The notes beneath the pieces are model-generated. The model did not search any database. It saw nothing but the letters and a program-made list of their open reading frames with translations, and was not told where the DNA came from. From Leclercia sp. 29361 (lineage in GTDB: Bacteria; Pseudomonadota; Gammaproteobacteria; Enterobacterales; Enterobacteriaceae), in contig NZ_CP049786.1 in assembly GCF_011290365.1 (NCBI RefSeq), forward strand, positions 682,001 through 746,000: a stretch of 64,000 nucleotides of DNA, in the 5' to 3' direction. The position numbers were made by a program, and so were the translations under genes. This document shows positions 37,426 through 47,124 of this stretch, piece by piece. Numbering within the stretch: position 1 is the stretch's first letter; each line of letters starts with the position of its first letter.

Positions 37426-38148
37426 ATGGCAACTCCTCACATTAATGCAGAGATGGGTGATTTCGCTGACGTCGTATTGATGCCGGGCGACCCGCTGCGC
37501 GCGAAGCACATCGCGGAAACTTTCCTCGAAGACGTGCGTGAAGTGAACAACGTTCGCGGCATGCTGGGCTTCACCGGGACCTATAAAGGCCGCAAAATTT
37601 CCGTAATGGGTCACGGCATGGGTATCCCGTCCTGCTCCATCTACACCAAAGAGCTGATCACCGATTTCGGCGTGAAGAAAATCATCCGCGTGGGCTCCTG
37701 TGGCGCCGTGCGTATGGACGTTAAGCTGCGTGACATCGTTATCGGCATGGGTGCCTGCACCGATTCCAAAGTAAACCGTATGCGTTTCAAAGATCACGAC
37801 TTCGCGGCGATTGCTGACTTCGGCATGGTACGTGACGCAGTTGACGCTGCCAAAGCGCTGGGCGTTGAAGCTCGCGTGGGTAACATCTTCTCTGCGGACC
37901 TGTTCTACGCGCCAGACGGCGGCGAGATGTTCGACGTGATGGAAAAATACGGCATCCTGGGCGTGGAAATGGAAGCGGCAGGCATCTACGGTGTGGCAGC
38001 AGAATTCGGTGCGAAAGCCCTGACCATCTGTACCGTGTCTGACCATATCCGTACTCACGAGCAGACCACTGCCGCTGAGCGTCAGACCACCTTCAACGAC
38101 ATGATCAAAATCGCACTGGAATCCGTTCTGCTGGGCGATAAAGAGTAA
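37426..38148 (+). CDS. deoD: Purine-nucleoside phosphorylase DeoD
   Basis: Hexameric phosphorylase for purine ribo- and deoxyribonucleosides. It has 240 residues (E. coli 239). It has the trimeric-PNP/UDP family signature: [11 protein letters not shown] near the start, [14 protein letters not shown] around 65-78, [11 protein letters not shown] with the ribose-binding Glu-Met-Glu about 178-188, and SDHIRTHE with the catalytic Asp near 204. Last gene of the deo operon, 124 bases after deoB across repeat DNA; ended by a strong terminator. Confidence 0.98.
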   Translation: MATPHINAEMGDFADVVLMPGDPLRAKHIAETFLEDVREVNNVRGMLGFTGTYKGRKISVMGHGMGIPSCSIYTKELITDFGVKKIIRVGSCGAVRMDVKLRDIVIGMGACTDSKVNRMRFKDHDFAAIADFGMVRDAVDAAKALGVEARVGNIFSADLFYAPDGGEMFDVMEKYGILGVEMEAAGIYGVAAEFGAKALTICTVSDHIRTHEQTTAAERQTTFNDMIKIALESVLLGDKE

Positions 38149-38157
38149 GCATTCCCC

Positions 38158-38183
38158 TGGGGGCATGCTGCCCCCATTTTTTT
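38158..38183 (+). terminator. Rho-independent terminator of the deo operon
   Basis: TGGGGGCA-TGC-TGCCCCCA followed by seven T. Confidence 0.93.
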
Positions 38184-38287
38184 AAAATCTATTCATATTC
38201 TCCCTCCTGCTTCGCCATTTCCCTTTACATTTCATTTGAATATGCTATGAAATTCATTCAAGTATCTATTCACAAAACCATTCACTG

Positions 38288-39616
38288 ATGACAACCATAA
38301 CTGACCTGCTGTTACAGGGGCCGCATGCGGCACCAGAGCTTCGCCAGCACCTGGGCATCAGCCAGGCGACGTTTTCACGGCTGGTTTCCGCGCAGGAACG
38401 CGTGATCCAGTTTGGAAAAGCACGTGCCACGCGCTACGCCCTGCTAAGGCCGGTGCGGGGGATGAGCGTATTTCCCTTCTGGCGAGTGAATGAGCAGGGC
38501 CGGGCCATTAAAGGCGGCGAGATTTACCCCACCTGGCCGCAGGGGAGCTGCCTCGTATTAAAGGCCGAAGGCGACTGGCAATGGTTTGATGGGCTTCCCT
38601 GGTACCTGAACGATCTTCGACCCCAGGGCTTTTTAGGCCGTGCCTGGGGCCGCCGCATGGCGCAGCAATTCTCACTCCCGGAAGATATTCGCCTGTGGCA
38701 GGAAAGCGACGTGCTGTATGCGCTTAGCCAGTTTTCAGGTGAGCATTCTGGCGGCTGGCTGGTGGGTGAAGACAATTATCAGCGCTGGCTCTCTGCCACG
38801 CCACCGCAGGCCATCCCCGACGATCAAAAGCCGCGACGCTATGCGCAATTATCCCGGGAGGCGCTGGCAGGGGAGATCGTGGGGTCGTCGGCGGGCGGGG
38901 AACAGCCCAAGTTTTCCTGCTTTACCCGGACGGCATCAGGTGATGCGCATGTGCTGGTCAAATTTACCGCCCCACAACTGAGCGCAGTTTCGGTTCGCTG
39001 GGGGGATCTGCTGCTGGCGGAGGCCATTGCCCTCACTACGCTGGCGGATGCGGGGATCGCGGCCAGCGATGCAGTAGCGTTGCAAGGGGAAAACGGTCAG
39101 GTTTTTCTGGAGGCTAAACGCTTCGACTGTGAGGGTGTCACCGGCAGAAGGGCCATTGTGTCCCTGGAGGCGGTGCAAAGTGAATTTGTCACCGCAAGCG
39201 CCTCGTGGCCGCACACGGTCAATAAGCTGGTGCAGGCGGGAATCGTGGAGACAACGGCCGCGGGCCGGGTCGAAAAGATATGGGCATTTGGCCGCCTGAT
39301 TGGTAATAGCGATATGCACGCGGGAAACCTCTCCTTCTATTATTCCGGCTTGCCGTTATCCCTCGCCCCCGTTTATGACATGTTGCCGATGGCGTTTGCC
39401 CCTTCCAGCGCGGGCATGATGCGTGAGGAAACCTGTGAGATACGTTTTGACAGCACGGTATCGCGCCAGGCCTGGGAGTTTGCCTTGCCGCTGGCGGCAC
39501 GGTTCTGGGAAAAGGTGATGGCTGAAGGGCGGATAAGTGAAAACTTCCGCCAGATCGCAGCGGGTATGCAAGCTCGATTAAGTGATATTGAAGTAATGGT
39601 CCAAAGAATGGCGTGA
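38288..39616 (+). CDS. yjjJ: HipA-like protein YjjJ (HipH), without a partner antitoxin gene
   Basis: HipA-family kinase-fold protein; the E. coli homolog has been reported as a toxin neutralised by HipB encoded elsewhere. It has 442 residues. Unlike HipA, the N-terminus is a small helix-turn-helix/winged-helix segment (QHLGISQATFSRLVSAQ) that could bind DNA itself. Kinase-like features are SSAGGEQPKF (P-loop-like, about 199-208), LVKFTAP (lysine), GNSDMHAGNLSF (catalytic loop, about 336-347) and APVYDMLPM (metal aspartate). No hipB-like gene lies on either side. Just upstream is AT-rich DNA with TGAAT/ATTCA half-sites that might be an autoregulatory target. Confidence 0.88.
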   Translation: MTTITDLLLQGPHAAPELRQHLGISQATFSRLVSAQERVIQFGKARATRYALLRPVRGMSVFPFWRVNEQGRAIKGGEIYPTWPQGSCLVLKAEGDWQWFDGLPWYLNDLRPQGFLGRAWGRRMAQQFSLPEDIRLWQESDVLYALSQFSGEHSGGWLVGEDNYQRWLSATPPQAIPDDQKPRRYAQLSREALAGEIVGSSAGGEQPKFSCFTRTASGDAHVLVKFTAPQLSAVSVRWGDLLLAEAIALTTLADAGIAASDAVALQGENGQVFLEAKRFDCEGVTGRRAIVSLEAVQSEFVTASASWPHTVNKLVQAGIVETTAAGRVEKIWAFGRLIGNSDMHAGNLSFYYSGLPLSLAPVYDMLPMAFAPSSAGMMREETCEIRFDSTVSRQAWEFALPLAARFWEKVMAEGRISENFRQIAAGMQARLSDIEVMVQRMA

Positions 39617-39623
39617 ATGTCAT

Positions 39624-39655
39624 GCCGGGTGGCGGCTTCGCCTTACCCGGCCTAC
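39624..39655 (+). repeat. REP unit after yjjJ
   Basis: GCCGGGTGGCGGCTTCGCC... closing with ACCCGGCCTAC, 7 bases past the yjjJ stop and before its terminator. Confidence 0.8.
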
Positions 39656-39664
39656 GCTTTACAG

Positions 39665-39685
39665 GCCCGCGTCAGCGGGCTTTTT
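39665..39685 (+). terminator. Rho-independent terminator of yjjJ
   Basis: GCCCGC-GTCA-GCGGGC followed by five T; lies between the convergent genes yjjJ and lplA. Confidence 0.88.
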
Positions 39686-39686
39686 A

Positions 39687-40703
39687 TTATCTCACCGCCC
39701 GCGCAATCCAGGCCGACAGCTCCCGCAGCTCCATCTCCTGCTCCGGGAAATCGCCGATCAACGCATCGCACGCCTGCTGCAGCATATCCGCACGGTACAA
39801 ACAGCCCTGCAGACGGGCCGCAAGGGCTTCTAAGGGGGCCGGGTTCAGGCTGTCGGTAAAGACCTGCGTGCGGGTGATATGGCCCTTCTCGACGTCGAAG
39901 TGCAGTTCCACGCCGCCCCAGGTGAAACGCTCATCCAGCAGGTGCGAGAAGGCAGGGGCCTGGCCGAAGTTCCACTCCCAGCTGCTCTGGCGGGCAAAGG
40001 TCTCGGCAAAATTCGGCAGGTCCGGGGTCTTGTCCGGGGAGATCACTTCCGCTTCCACGCGTTCGCCATAGTGGGCAAAAAACGCCTCGCGGATCGCGTC
40101 GCAGATCTGCTCGTGGGTCACGCCCGGGAGCAGATCCACCAGATTGGCAACCCGTCCGCGCACGGAGGTAATGCCTTTGGCCTGCAGCTTTTTCTGGTCG
40201 GGATTGAGGTAGTTTGCCAGGCGGCTGAGATCGGCATTCAGCAGCAGGGTGCCGTGGTGAAAACCGCGGTCCAGGGTTTCGCGATAGGCCGAGCCGGAAA
40301 CCTTCCGATCGCCTTCTGGCGTTTTCACCACCAGATCGTTGCGCCCTGACGCTTCCGCCGTGGCCCCCAGCGCCTGTAACGCGCTAAGCACAATGTTGGT
40401 GGAGATGGTTTTGTCGTACTCCGGCTTCCCCGCCATAAAGGTAAAACAGGTGTTGCCGAGGTCGTGGAACACCGCGCCGCCGCCGCTGCTGCGACGCGCC
40501 AGGCGGACGTTGTCCTCTTCCATGCGTCGCGTGTTGCACTCTTTCCACGGATTTTGCGCCCGGCCAATGACCACCGTATCGGCGTTGCGCCACAGGAACA
40601 GCACCCGCTGCGTGGCGGGCATCTGGCGGAAGATGCACTCTTCCACCGCAAGGTTAAACCAGGGATCGTAAGAGTCAGAGATAAGCAGGCGTAACGTCGT
40701 CAT
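39687..40703 (-). CDS. lplA: Lipoate-protein ligase A
   Basis: Activates free lipoate with ATP and attaches it to lysines of 2-oxoacid dehydrogenase E2 subunits and GcvH. It has 338 residues, equal to E. coli. The adenylate-binding region [18 protein letters not shown] (about 69-86) is the family signature. Lys133 is expected in the conserved VSGSAYRE neighbourhood (RKVSGSA). The smaller C-terminal domain starts near 250. Divides from ytjB by 39 bases on the same strand. Confidence 0.97.
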   Translation of the reverse strand: MTTLRLLISDSYDPWFNLAVEECIFRQMPATQRVLFLWRNADTVVIGRAQNPWKECNTRRMEEDNVRLARRSSGGGAVFHDLGNTCFTFMAGKPEYDKTISTNIVLSALQALGATAEASGRNDLVVKTPEGDRKVSGSAYRETLDRGFHHGTLLLNADLSRLANYLNPDQKKLQAKGITSVRGRVANLVDLLPGVTHEQICDAIREAFFAHYGERVEAEVISPDKTPDLPNFAETFARQSSWEWNFGQAPAFSHLLDERFTWGGVELHFDVEKGHITRTQVFTDSLNPAPLEALAARLQGCLYRADMLQQACDALIGDFPEQEMELRELSAWIARAVR

Positions 40704-40742
40704 GGCAAAGTTCCTTTTCTGAATCGTCTCGCTACTTTAACA

Positions 40743-41387
40743 CTATTCCTTCTTCTCGCTCTCTTCCTCTTCCGGCACCGACTTGCTGGCGGTAAGCAGG
40801 AAAGGCGACTGCTGCCAGCGGGTGCGTTTGCCCTGCAGCAGCGTGCGGGTCAGGACCACGCCAATTGCCAGCGACAGCAGCAGCATCAGGCGCAGGATGT
40901 TGGTGGTGTTATCCACCTGCTTGGCCTCGGTGGCCAGAGTATGGGTGTCGAGGGTCAGACGCAGATAGCCGAGCGGGCCGTTTTTGCCCTGAATCGGCTC
41001 CACCAGCTGCTGGTTAAAGTAGCCGCCAGCTTTTTTACCATCCAGCGCCAGCCGGTCACGCACCTCAACATGCTCGCCCGAACGCGCAATCAGCTCGCCT
41101 TCTTCATCATAGACACTGGCATCGAGGATCCGGCTCTCATCCGTCAGGATATGCAGGATCTGGCCGATACGTTTTTCATCCGGCGATTCGGTACGCATCA
41201 GGGGGGCGATGTTAAGCGACACCTGACGGGCCAGAGTGTGTGCCAGCTCTTCAAGCTGCGGGTTACGTTGTCGTTGATGATTCTGGCTGAACCAGGATGC
41301 GCCCTGCATCAGCGCCACTAACAGGGCGAGACAGGAGAGGACAATCACGGCACGATGAAGCCGGAATTTCAGTTTTGCACGAGCCAT
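40743..41387 (-). CDS. ytjB: Membrane protein YtjB (Smp)
   Basis: Function unknown (AhpA/YtjB family). It has 214 residues, the E. coli length. TM1 is AVIVLSCLALLVALMQGAS (about 13-31). A periplasmic domain of about 140 residues includes SPDEKRIGQILHILTDESR and DASVYDEEGELIARSGE, resembling a small sensor-like alpha/beta fold. TM2 is ILRLMLLLSLAIGVVLTRTL (about 165-184). A short acidic cytoplasmic tail (PEEEESEKKE) follows. The topology is like that of a receptor that lost its signalling domain. Divergent from serB. Confidence 0.9.
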   Translation of the reverse strand: MARAKLKFRLHRAVIVLSCLALLVALMQGASWFSQNHQRQRNPQLEELAHTLARQVSLNIAPLMRTESPDEKRIGQILHILTDESRILDASVYDEEGELIARSGEHVEVRDRLALDGKKAGGYFNQQLVEPIQGKNGPLGYLRLTLDTHTLATEAKQVDNTTNILRLMLLLSLAIGVVLTRTLLQGKRTRWQQSPFLLTASKSVPEEEESEKKE

Positions 41388-41508
41388 ATTCCACCTGCTG
41401 AAAATTTTCGGGGTTAATGTTGCCAGAAGTGATGGTTACAAGGTAGCCTCATGCGTTATTTTCACCCCCTGGATACTTCCCGGCGCGAACGATTTTACAG
41501 GAGCTTTA

Positions 41509-42477
41509 ATGCCAAACATTACCTGGTGCGACCTGCCCAACGATGTCTCTTTATGGCCAGGATTGCCGCTCTCATTAAGTGGTGATGAGGTAATGCCTCT
41601 GGACTACCATGCTGGCCGTAGCGGCTGGCTGCTGTATGGACGCGGCCTGGATAAACAGCAGTTAACCCAGTATCAAAGCAAGCTGGGTGCGGCGATGGTG
41701 ATCGTTGCCGCCTGGTGCGTGGAAGATTATCAGGTCATTCGTCTGGCCGGCTCCCTGACCCAGCGCGCCACCCGTCTGGCACACGACGCCGGGCTGGATG
41801 TGGCTCCGCTCGGTAAAATCCCGCATCTGAAAACCCCGGGACTGCTGGTGATGGACATGGACTCCACCGCCATTCAGATCGAGTGCATCGACGAGATTGC
41901 CAAACTGGCCGGTACCGGCGAGATGGTGGCCGAAGTGACCGAGCGTGCGATGCGCGGCGAGCTGGACTTCACTGCCAGCCTGAAACAGCGCGTGGCGACC
42001 CTGAAGGATGCCGACGCCAATATTCTTATGCAGGTGCGTGAAAAGCTGCCGCTGATGCCGGGCCTGGTGCAGCTGGTGCTGAAGCTGGAAACGCTGGGCT
42101 GGAAAGTGGCCATCGCCTCCGGCGGGTTCACCTTCTTTGCTGAGTATCTGCGCGACAAGCTGCGTCTGGATGCGGTGGTCGCCAACGAACTGGAGATCAG
42201 AGACGGGAAGCTGACCGGAAACGTGGTTGGCCAGATCGTCGATGCTCAGTTCAAGGCCAGCACCCTGACGCGTCTGGCGGAAAAATATGATATCCCGGTT
42301 GCCCAGACGGTGGCGATTGGCGACGGCGCGAACGATCTGCCGATGATTAAAGTGGCCGGGCTGGGCATTGCTTATCATGCTAAACCGACCGTGAATGAAA
42401 AGACGGAAGTCATTATCCGTCATGCTGACCTGATGGGGGTGTTCTGCATTCTCTCCGGCAGCGTGAATCAGAAATAA
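41509..42477 (+). CDS. serB: Phosphoserine phosphatase SerB
   Basis: Last step of serine synthesis, dephosphorylating L-phosphoserine. It has 322 residues, as in E. coli. An N-terminal regulatory-like region (1-105) is followed by the HAD catalytic domain: motif I VMDMDSTAIQIECIDEIA (Asp116 nucleophile, Asp118 acid/base), motif II VAIASGGFTFF, motif IV AIGDGANDLPM. Followed by radA after 11 bases, so the two form a transcript as in E. coli. Confidence 0.97.
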   Translation: MPNITWCDLPNDVSLWPGLPLSLSGDEVMPLDYHAGRSGWLLYGRGLDKQQLTQYQSKLGAAMVIVAAWCVEDYQVIRLAGSLTQRATRLAHDAGLDVAPLGKIPHLKTPGLLVMDMDSTAIQIECIDEIAKLAGTGEMVAEVTERAMRGELDFTASLKQRVATLKDADANILMQVREKLPLMPGLVQLVLKLETLGWKVAIASGGFTFFAEYLRDKLRLDAVVANELEIRDGKLTGNVVGQIVDAQFKASTLTRLAEKYDIPVAQTVAIGDGANDLPMIKVAGLGIAYHAKPTVNEKTEVIIRHADLMGVFCILSGSVNQK

Positions 42478-42488
42478 AGAGGTAAAAC

Positions 42489-43874
42489 GTGGCGAAAGCT
42501 CCAAAACGCGCATTTGTTTGTAATGAATGTGGTGCGGATTATCCGCGCTGGCAGGGGCAGTGCAGCGCCTGTCATGCCTGGAACACCATCACCGAAGTGC
42601 GCGGAGTTGCCGCTTCACCCACCGTCGCCCGTAACGAGCGCCTGAGCGGTTACGCGGGCAACGCGGGCGTATCAAAAGTCCAGAAGCTCTCCGACATCAG
42701 CCTTGAAGCGCTGCCGCGCTTCTCCACCGGGTTTAAAGAGTTTGACCGGGTGCTGGGGGGCGGCGTGGTACCGGGGAGCGCCATTCTGATCGGTGGTAGC
42801 CCGGGGGCCGGGAAATCGACCCTGCTGCTGCAAACCCTGTGCAAACTCGCGTCACAGATGAAAACGCTGTACGTCACCGGGGAAGAGTCGCTGCAGCAGG
42901 TGGCGATGCGCGCCCACCGCCTGGCGTTGCCGACCCTGGACCTGAATATGCTCTCCGAAACCAGCATCGAGCAGATCTGCATGATTGCTGAAGAAGAGCA
43001 GCCGAAGCTGATGGTGATCGACTCCATCCAGGTGATGCACATGGCTGATGTGCAGTCGTCGCCGGGCAGCGTCGCCCAGGTGCGTGAGACCGCAGCCTAC
43101 CTGACGCGCTTCGCCAAAACGCGCGGCGTGGCGATCATCATGGTCGGCCACGTCACCAAAGATGGCGCGCTGGCCGGTCCGAAGGTGCTCGAGCACTGTA
43201 TCGACTGCTCCGTGATGCTGGATGGCGATGCCGATACCCGTTTCCGTACCCTGCGCAGCCACAAAAACCGCTTCGGTGCGGTGAATGAGCTGGGCGTGTT
43301 TGCCATGACCGAGCAGGGGCTGCGTGAAGTCAGCAACCCGTCGGCCATCTTCTTAAGCCGCGGAGATGAAGTGACGTCCGGCAGCTCGGTGATGGTGGTC
43401 TGGGAAGGGACACGCCCGCTGCTGGTGGAGATTCAGGCGCTGGTCGATCATTCCATGATGGGCAACCCGCGTCGCGTGGCAGTAGGCCTCGAGCAAAACC
43501 GTCTGGCGATTTTGCTGGCGGTGCTGCACCGCCACGGCGGCCTGCAGATGGCGGATCAGGACGTGTTTGTGAACGTGGTCGGTGGGGTAAAAGTCACCGA
43601 AACCAGCGCCGACCTCGCGCTGCTGCTGGCGATGGTCTCCAGCCTGCGCGACCGTCCGTTGCCACAGGATCTGGTGGTCTTTGGCGAAGTCGGGCTGGCC
43701 GGGGAGATCCGTCCGGTGCCGAGCGGCCAGGAGCGTATCTCCGAGGCGGCGAAACACGGCTTCCGTCGGGCGATTGTGCCCGCCGCTAACGTGCCGAAAA
43801 AGCTGCCGGAAGGGATGACGGTTTTCCCCGTTAAAAAACTCTCTGATGCGCTAAGTGTCTTTGACGACTTATAA
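42489..43874 (+). CDS. radA: DNA repair protein RadA
   Basis: RecA-like ATPase that drives branch migration of recombination intermediates. It has 461 residues from a GTG start. An N-terminal zinc finger has Cys11, Cys14, Cys25 and Cys28 (CNECGADYPRWQGQCSAC). Walker A is GGSPGAGKST (about 102-111). The RadA-specific motif KNRFG is near 258. A Lon-protease-like C-terminal domain follows (VNVVGGVKVTETSADLAL, then VFGEVGLAGEIRPV). Between serB and nadR in one direction. Confidence 0.97.
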   Translation: MAKAPKRAFVCNECGADYPRWQGQCSACHAWNTITEVRGVAASPTVARNERLSGYAGNAGVSKVQKLSDISLEALPRFSTGFKEFDRVLGGGVVPGSAILIGGSPGAGKSTLLLQTLCKLASQMKTLYVTGEESLQQVAMRAHRLALPTLDLNMLSETSIEQICMIAEEEQPKLMVIDSIQVMHMADVQSSPGSVAQVRETAAYLTRFAKTRGVAIIMVGHVTKDGALAGPKVLEHCIDCSVMLDGDADTRFRTLRSHKNRFGAVNELGVFAMTEQGLREVSNPSAIFLSRGDEVTSGSSVMVVWEGTRPLLVEIQALVDHSMMGNPRRVAVGLEQNRLAILLAVLHRHGGLQMADQDVFVNVVGGVKVTETSADLALLLAMVSSLRDRPLPQDLVVFGEVGLAGEIRPVPSGQERISEAAKHGFRRAIVPAANVPKKLPEGMTVFPVKKLSDALSVFDDL

Positions 43875-43909
43875 TTACCTATTCGTTGTTGCAGGAGGCA
43901 CCGTAATTT

Positions 43910-45142
43910 ATGTCGTCATTTGACTATATCAAGACCGCGATCCGCCAGAAGGGCTGCACATTGCAGCAGGTGGCGGAAGCCAGCGGTATGACCAAGGGCT
44001 ATTTAAGCCAGCTGCTGAATGCCAAAATCAAAAGCCCCAGCGCGCAGAAGCTGGAAGCGCTGCATCGCTTTCTGGGGCTTGAGTTTCCGCGCATGCAGAA
44101 GAACATCGGCGTGGTGTTCGGCAAGTTTTACCCGCTGCATACCGGGCATGTCTACCTGATCCAGCGCGCCTGTAGCCAGGTGGACGAACTGCATATCATC
44201 ATGGGCTACGATGACACGCGCGACCGCGAGCTGTTCGAAGCCAGCGCCATGTCCCAGCAGCCGACCGTCTCTGATCGCCTGCGCTGGCTCTTGCAGACCT
44301 TCAAGTATCAGAAAAATATTCGTATTCATGCCTTTAATGAAGAGGGCATGGAACCTTATCCCCACGGCTGGGACGTGTGGAGCAACGGCATAAAAGCCTT
44401 TATGGAAGAGAAAGGGATCCAGCCTAACTGGATCTACACCTCTGAAGAGTCTGATGCCCTGCAATACCCTGAACATCTGGGAACGGAAACGGTGCTGATT
44501 GACCCTAAACGCACCTTTATGAACATCAGCGGGGCGCAGATCCGCGAAAATCCGTTCCGCTACTGGGAATACATCCCGACGGAAGTGAAGCCGTTCTTTG
44601 TGCGTACCGTGGCGATCCTCGGCGGCGAGTCCAGCGGTAAATCGACGCTGGTTAACAAGCTGGCGAACATCTTCAACACCACCAGCGCCTGGGAGTATGG
44701 CCGGGATTATGTCTTCTCGCACCTCGGCGGGGATGAGATGGCGCTCCAGTATTCCGACTACGACAAGATTGCCCTGGGGCATGCCCAGTACATTGATTTC
44801 GCGGTCAAGTACGCCAATAAAGTGGCCTTTGTCGATACCGACTTCGTCACTACTCAGGCGTTCTGTAAAAAGTATGAAGGGCGCGAGCACCCCTTTGTGC
44901 AGGCACTGATCGACGAGTACCGCTTTGACCTGGTGATCCTGCTGGAGAACAATACTCCGTGGGTGGCGGACGGGATGCGCAGCCTGGGCAGCTCAGTGGA
45001 TCGCAGAGAGTTCCAGACCATGCTGGTGGAGATGCTGGAAGCGAACAATATCGACTTTGTGCATGTGGAAGAGGCGGATTATGACGGCCGCTTCCTGCGC
45101 TGCGTGGAACTGGTGAAAGAGATGATGGGGGAGAAGGGTTAG
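43910..45142 (+). CDS. nadR: Trifunctional NAD regulator / NMN adenylyltransferase / ribosylnicotinamide kinase NadR
   Basis: Represses NAD synthesis genes when NAD is high and salvages ribosylnicotinamide. It has 410 residues, as in E. coli. An N-terminal helix-turn-helix (TLQQVAEASGMTKGYLSQLL, about 16-35) is followed by an adenylyltransferase-like domain with GKFYPLHTGHVYLI (about 70-83) and a C-terminal kinase domain with Walker A GGESSGKSTLVNKL (about 239-252). Ribosome site AGGAGG. Convergent with ettA, with a two-way terminator and a repeat between. Confidence 0.97.
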   Translation: MSSFDYIKTAIRQKGCTLQQVAEASGMTKGYLSQLLNAKIKSPSAQKLEALHRFLGLEFPRMQKNIGVVFGKFYPLHTGHVYLIQRACSQVDELHIIMGYDDTRDRELFEASAMSQQPTVSDRLRWLLQTFKYQKNIRIHAFNEEGMEPYPHGWDVWSNGIKAFMEEKGIQPNWIYTSEESDALQYPEHLGTETVLIDPKRTFMNISGAQIRENPFRYWEYIPTEVKPFFVRTVAILGGESSGKSTLVNKLANIFNTTSAWEYGRDYVFSHLGGDEMALQYSDYDKIALGHAQYIDFAVKYANKVAFVDTDFVTTQAFCKKYEGREHPFVQALIDEYRFDLVILLENNTPWVADGMRSLGSSVDRREFQTMLVEMLEANNIDFVHVEEADYDGRFLRCVELVKEMMGEKG

Positions 45143-45148
45143 GCCCTC

Positions 45149-45194
45149 GTGCGGCCTGATGCCCTCACCCTGGCCCTCTCCCACAGGGAGAGGG
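45149..45194 (-). repeat. Dispersed hairpin element, copy 5 (with tail)
   Basis: GTGCGGCCTGATGCCCTCACCC and CCCTCTCCC-ACA-GGGAGAGGG, just after the nadR stop; nearly identical to the copy at 37310. Confidence 0.8.
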
Positions 45195-45204
45195 TACAAA
45201 TACT

Positions 45205-45231
45205 AAAAACGGCAACCGAGGTTGCCGTTTT
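45205..45231. terminator. Bidirectional terminator between nadR and ettA
   Basis: AAAA-CGGCAAC-CGAG-GTTGCCG-TTTT, symmetric, serving both convergent genes. Confidence 0.9.
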
Positions 45232-45236
45232 GCATT

Positions 45237-46904
45237 TTATTTCGAGATACGCTTGTACTTGATACGCTTCGGCTCCAGCGCGTCGGCGCCCAGCGTGCGT
45301 TTCTTGTACTCTTCGTACTCGGTGAAGTTACCTTCGAAGAACTCCACTTTACCTTCATCCTGGTAATCCAGAATGTGGGTCGCGATACGGTCGAGGAACC
45401 AACGGTCGTGGGAGATAACCATTGCGCAGCCCGGGAACTCCAGCATGGCGTTTTCCAGCGCACGCAGGGTTTCGATGTCCAGGTCGTTGGTCGGTTCATC
45501 GAGCAGCAAAACGTTACCGCCAACCTGCAGCAGCTTGGCCAGGTGCAGACGACCACGCTCACCACCGGACAGTTCGCCCACGCGTTTACCCTGATCAACA
45601 CCCTTGAAGTTGAAGCGGCCCACGTAGGCGCGGCTTGGCATCTCGGTGTTGCCGATACGCATGATATCCTGCCCGCCGGAGACTTCTTCCCACACGGTTT
45701 TGCTGTTATCCATCGCGTCACGGAACTGGTCAACGGAGGCCAGCTTCACGGTTTCACCCAGGGTGATGGTGCCGCTGTCAGGGGCTTCCTGACCGGACAT
45801 CATACGGAACAGCGTCGATTTACCCGCGCCGTTCGGACCGATGATGCCCACGATTGCGCCTTTCGGTACCGAGAAGCTCAGATCGTCGATCAGCACGCGG
45901 TCGCCGTAGGATTTACGCAGGTTGCTGACTTCCACTACTTTGTCACCCAGACGGGCTCCAGGTGGAATAAACAGTTCGTTGGTTTCGTTACGCTTCTGGT
46001 ATTCGGCGTTGTTCAGCTCTTCAAAGCGTGCCAGACGGGCTTTGCCCTTAGACTGACGGCCTTTCGCGCCCTGACGAACCCACTCCAGCTCTTTCTCAAT
46101 CGACTTACGACGCGCCGCTTCCTGAGAAGCTTCCTGCGCCAGACGCTGATCTTTCTGCTCCAGCCAGGAGGAGTAGTTGCCTTCCCACGGAATACCTTCC
46201 CCGCGGTCCAGCTCGAGGATCCAGCCCGCTACGTTATCGAGGAAGTAACGGTCGTGGGTGATCGCTACTACGGTGCCTTCGAAGTCGTGCAGGAAGCGTT
46301 CCAGCCAGGCAACGGATTCCGCATCCAGGTGGTTCGTCGGTTCGTCGAGCAGCAGCATGTCTGGCTTTTCCAGCAGCAGACGGCACAGCGCGACGCGGCG
46401 GCGTTCACCCCCGGACAGTTTTTCAATTTTGGCATCCCAGTCTGGCAGACGCAGGGCATCGGCCGCGCGCTCCAGCTGCACGTTCAGGTTGTGACCGTCG
46501 TGTGCCTGGATGATCTCTTCAAACTTGCCCTGCTGAGCCGCGAGCTTGTCGAAGTCAGCGTCCGGCTCAGCGTACTTGGCGTACACCTCATCCAGACCTT
46601 TCAGCGCGTTAACCACTTCGGCAACGGCTTCTTCGACGGACTCGCGAACGGTGTGCTCCGGATTCAGCTTCGGTTCCTGCGGCAGGTAACCGATTTTAAG
46701 GCCAGGCTGTGGACGGGCTTCACCTTCGATGTCTGTATCGATGCCCGCCATGATGCGCAGCAAGGTGGACTTACCGGCACCGTTGAGACCCAGAACACCG
46801 ATTTTTGCGCCCGGGAAGAAGCTCAGCGAGATATTTTTAAGAATATGACGTTTCGGCGGGACCACTTTGCCGACACGATGCATGGTATAAACGAATTGAG
46901 CCAC
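45237..46904 (-). CDS. ettA: Energy-dependent translational throttle protein EttA (ABC-F)
   Basis: ABC-F ATPase that binds the ribosomal E site and gates the first elongation steps according to ATP/ADP ratio. It has 555 residues from a GTG at 46904 (the codon of the initial residue in AQFVYTMHRVGK), matching E. coli YjjK. Two ABC domains: Walker A GLNGAGKST and signature LSGGERRRVALC in the first, GPNGAGKST and LSGGERGRLHLAK in the second. The P-site interaction motif linker lies between (KDQRLAQEASQEAARRKS). The frame is open 52 codons further upstream, but that extension lacks homology. No membrane segments. Confidence 0.96.
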   Translation of the reverse strand: MAQFVYTMHRVGKVVPPKRHILKNISLSFFPGAKIGVLGLNGAGKSTLLRIMAGIDTDIEGEARPQPGLKIGYLPQEPKLNPEHTVRESVEEAVAEVVNALKGLDEVYAKYAEPDADFDKLAAQQGKFEEIIQAHDGHNLNVQLERAADALRLPDWDAKIEKLSGGERRRVALCRLLLEKPDMLLLDEPTNHLDAESVAWLERFLHDFEGTVVAITHDRYFLDNVAGWILELDRGEGIPWEGNYSSWLEQKDQRLAQEASQEAARRKSIEKELEWVRQGAKGRQSKGKARLARFEELNNAEYQKRNETNELFIPPGARLGDKVVEVSNLRKSYGDRVLIDDLSFSVPKGAIVGIIGPNGAGKSTLFRMMSGQEAPDSGTITLGETVKLASVDQFRDAMDNSKTVWEEVSGGQDIMRIGNTEMPSRAYVGRFNFKGVDQGKRVGELSGGERGRLHLAKLLQVGGNVLLLDEPTNDLDIETLRALENAMLEFPGCAMVISHDRWFLDRIATHILDYQDEGKVEFFEGNFTEYEEYKKRTLGADALEPKRIKYKRISK

Positions 46905-47124
46905 GTTGGACTTCGCCTCTTTTATCGTGATGAGAATAGTGGCGAAGTGTAGCCTTTTTCCCTGCCTAATCCCAGCCATCGACGCCGGGAGTGTTAAAGC
47001 GCGCAAGAAAGGTAAAAATGTGTCCATGACGTGGCGCGTTAAGCGATGCCTGGTTAGCATAAGTTAATTACGCTTTTGCGCGGCAAGACGCTGCATTTAA
47101 CGACGATTAACAGAGGACGAGCGT

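Noticed and set aside
45222..46952. 576-codon open frame on the plus strand across ettA
   Set aside because: Complementary to the well-conserved ABC-F gene; its residues mirror the reverse complement of the EttA codons.
46905..47060. 52-codon N-terminal extension of EttA
   Set aside because: No homology, and the family start falls at the GTG at 46904, giving exactly 555 residues.
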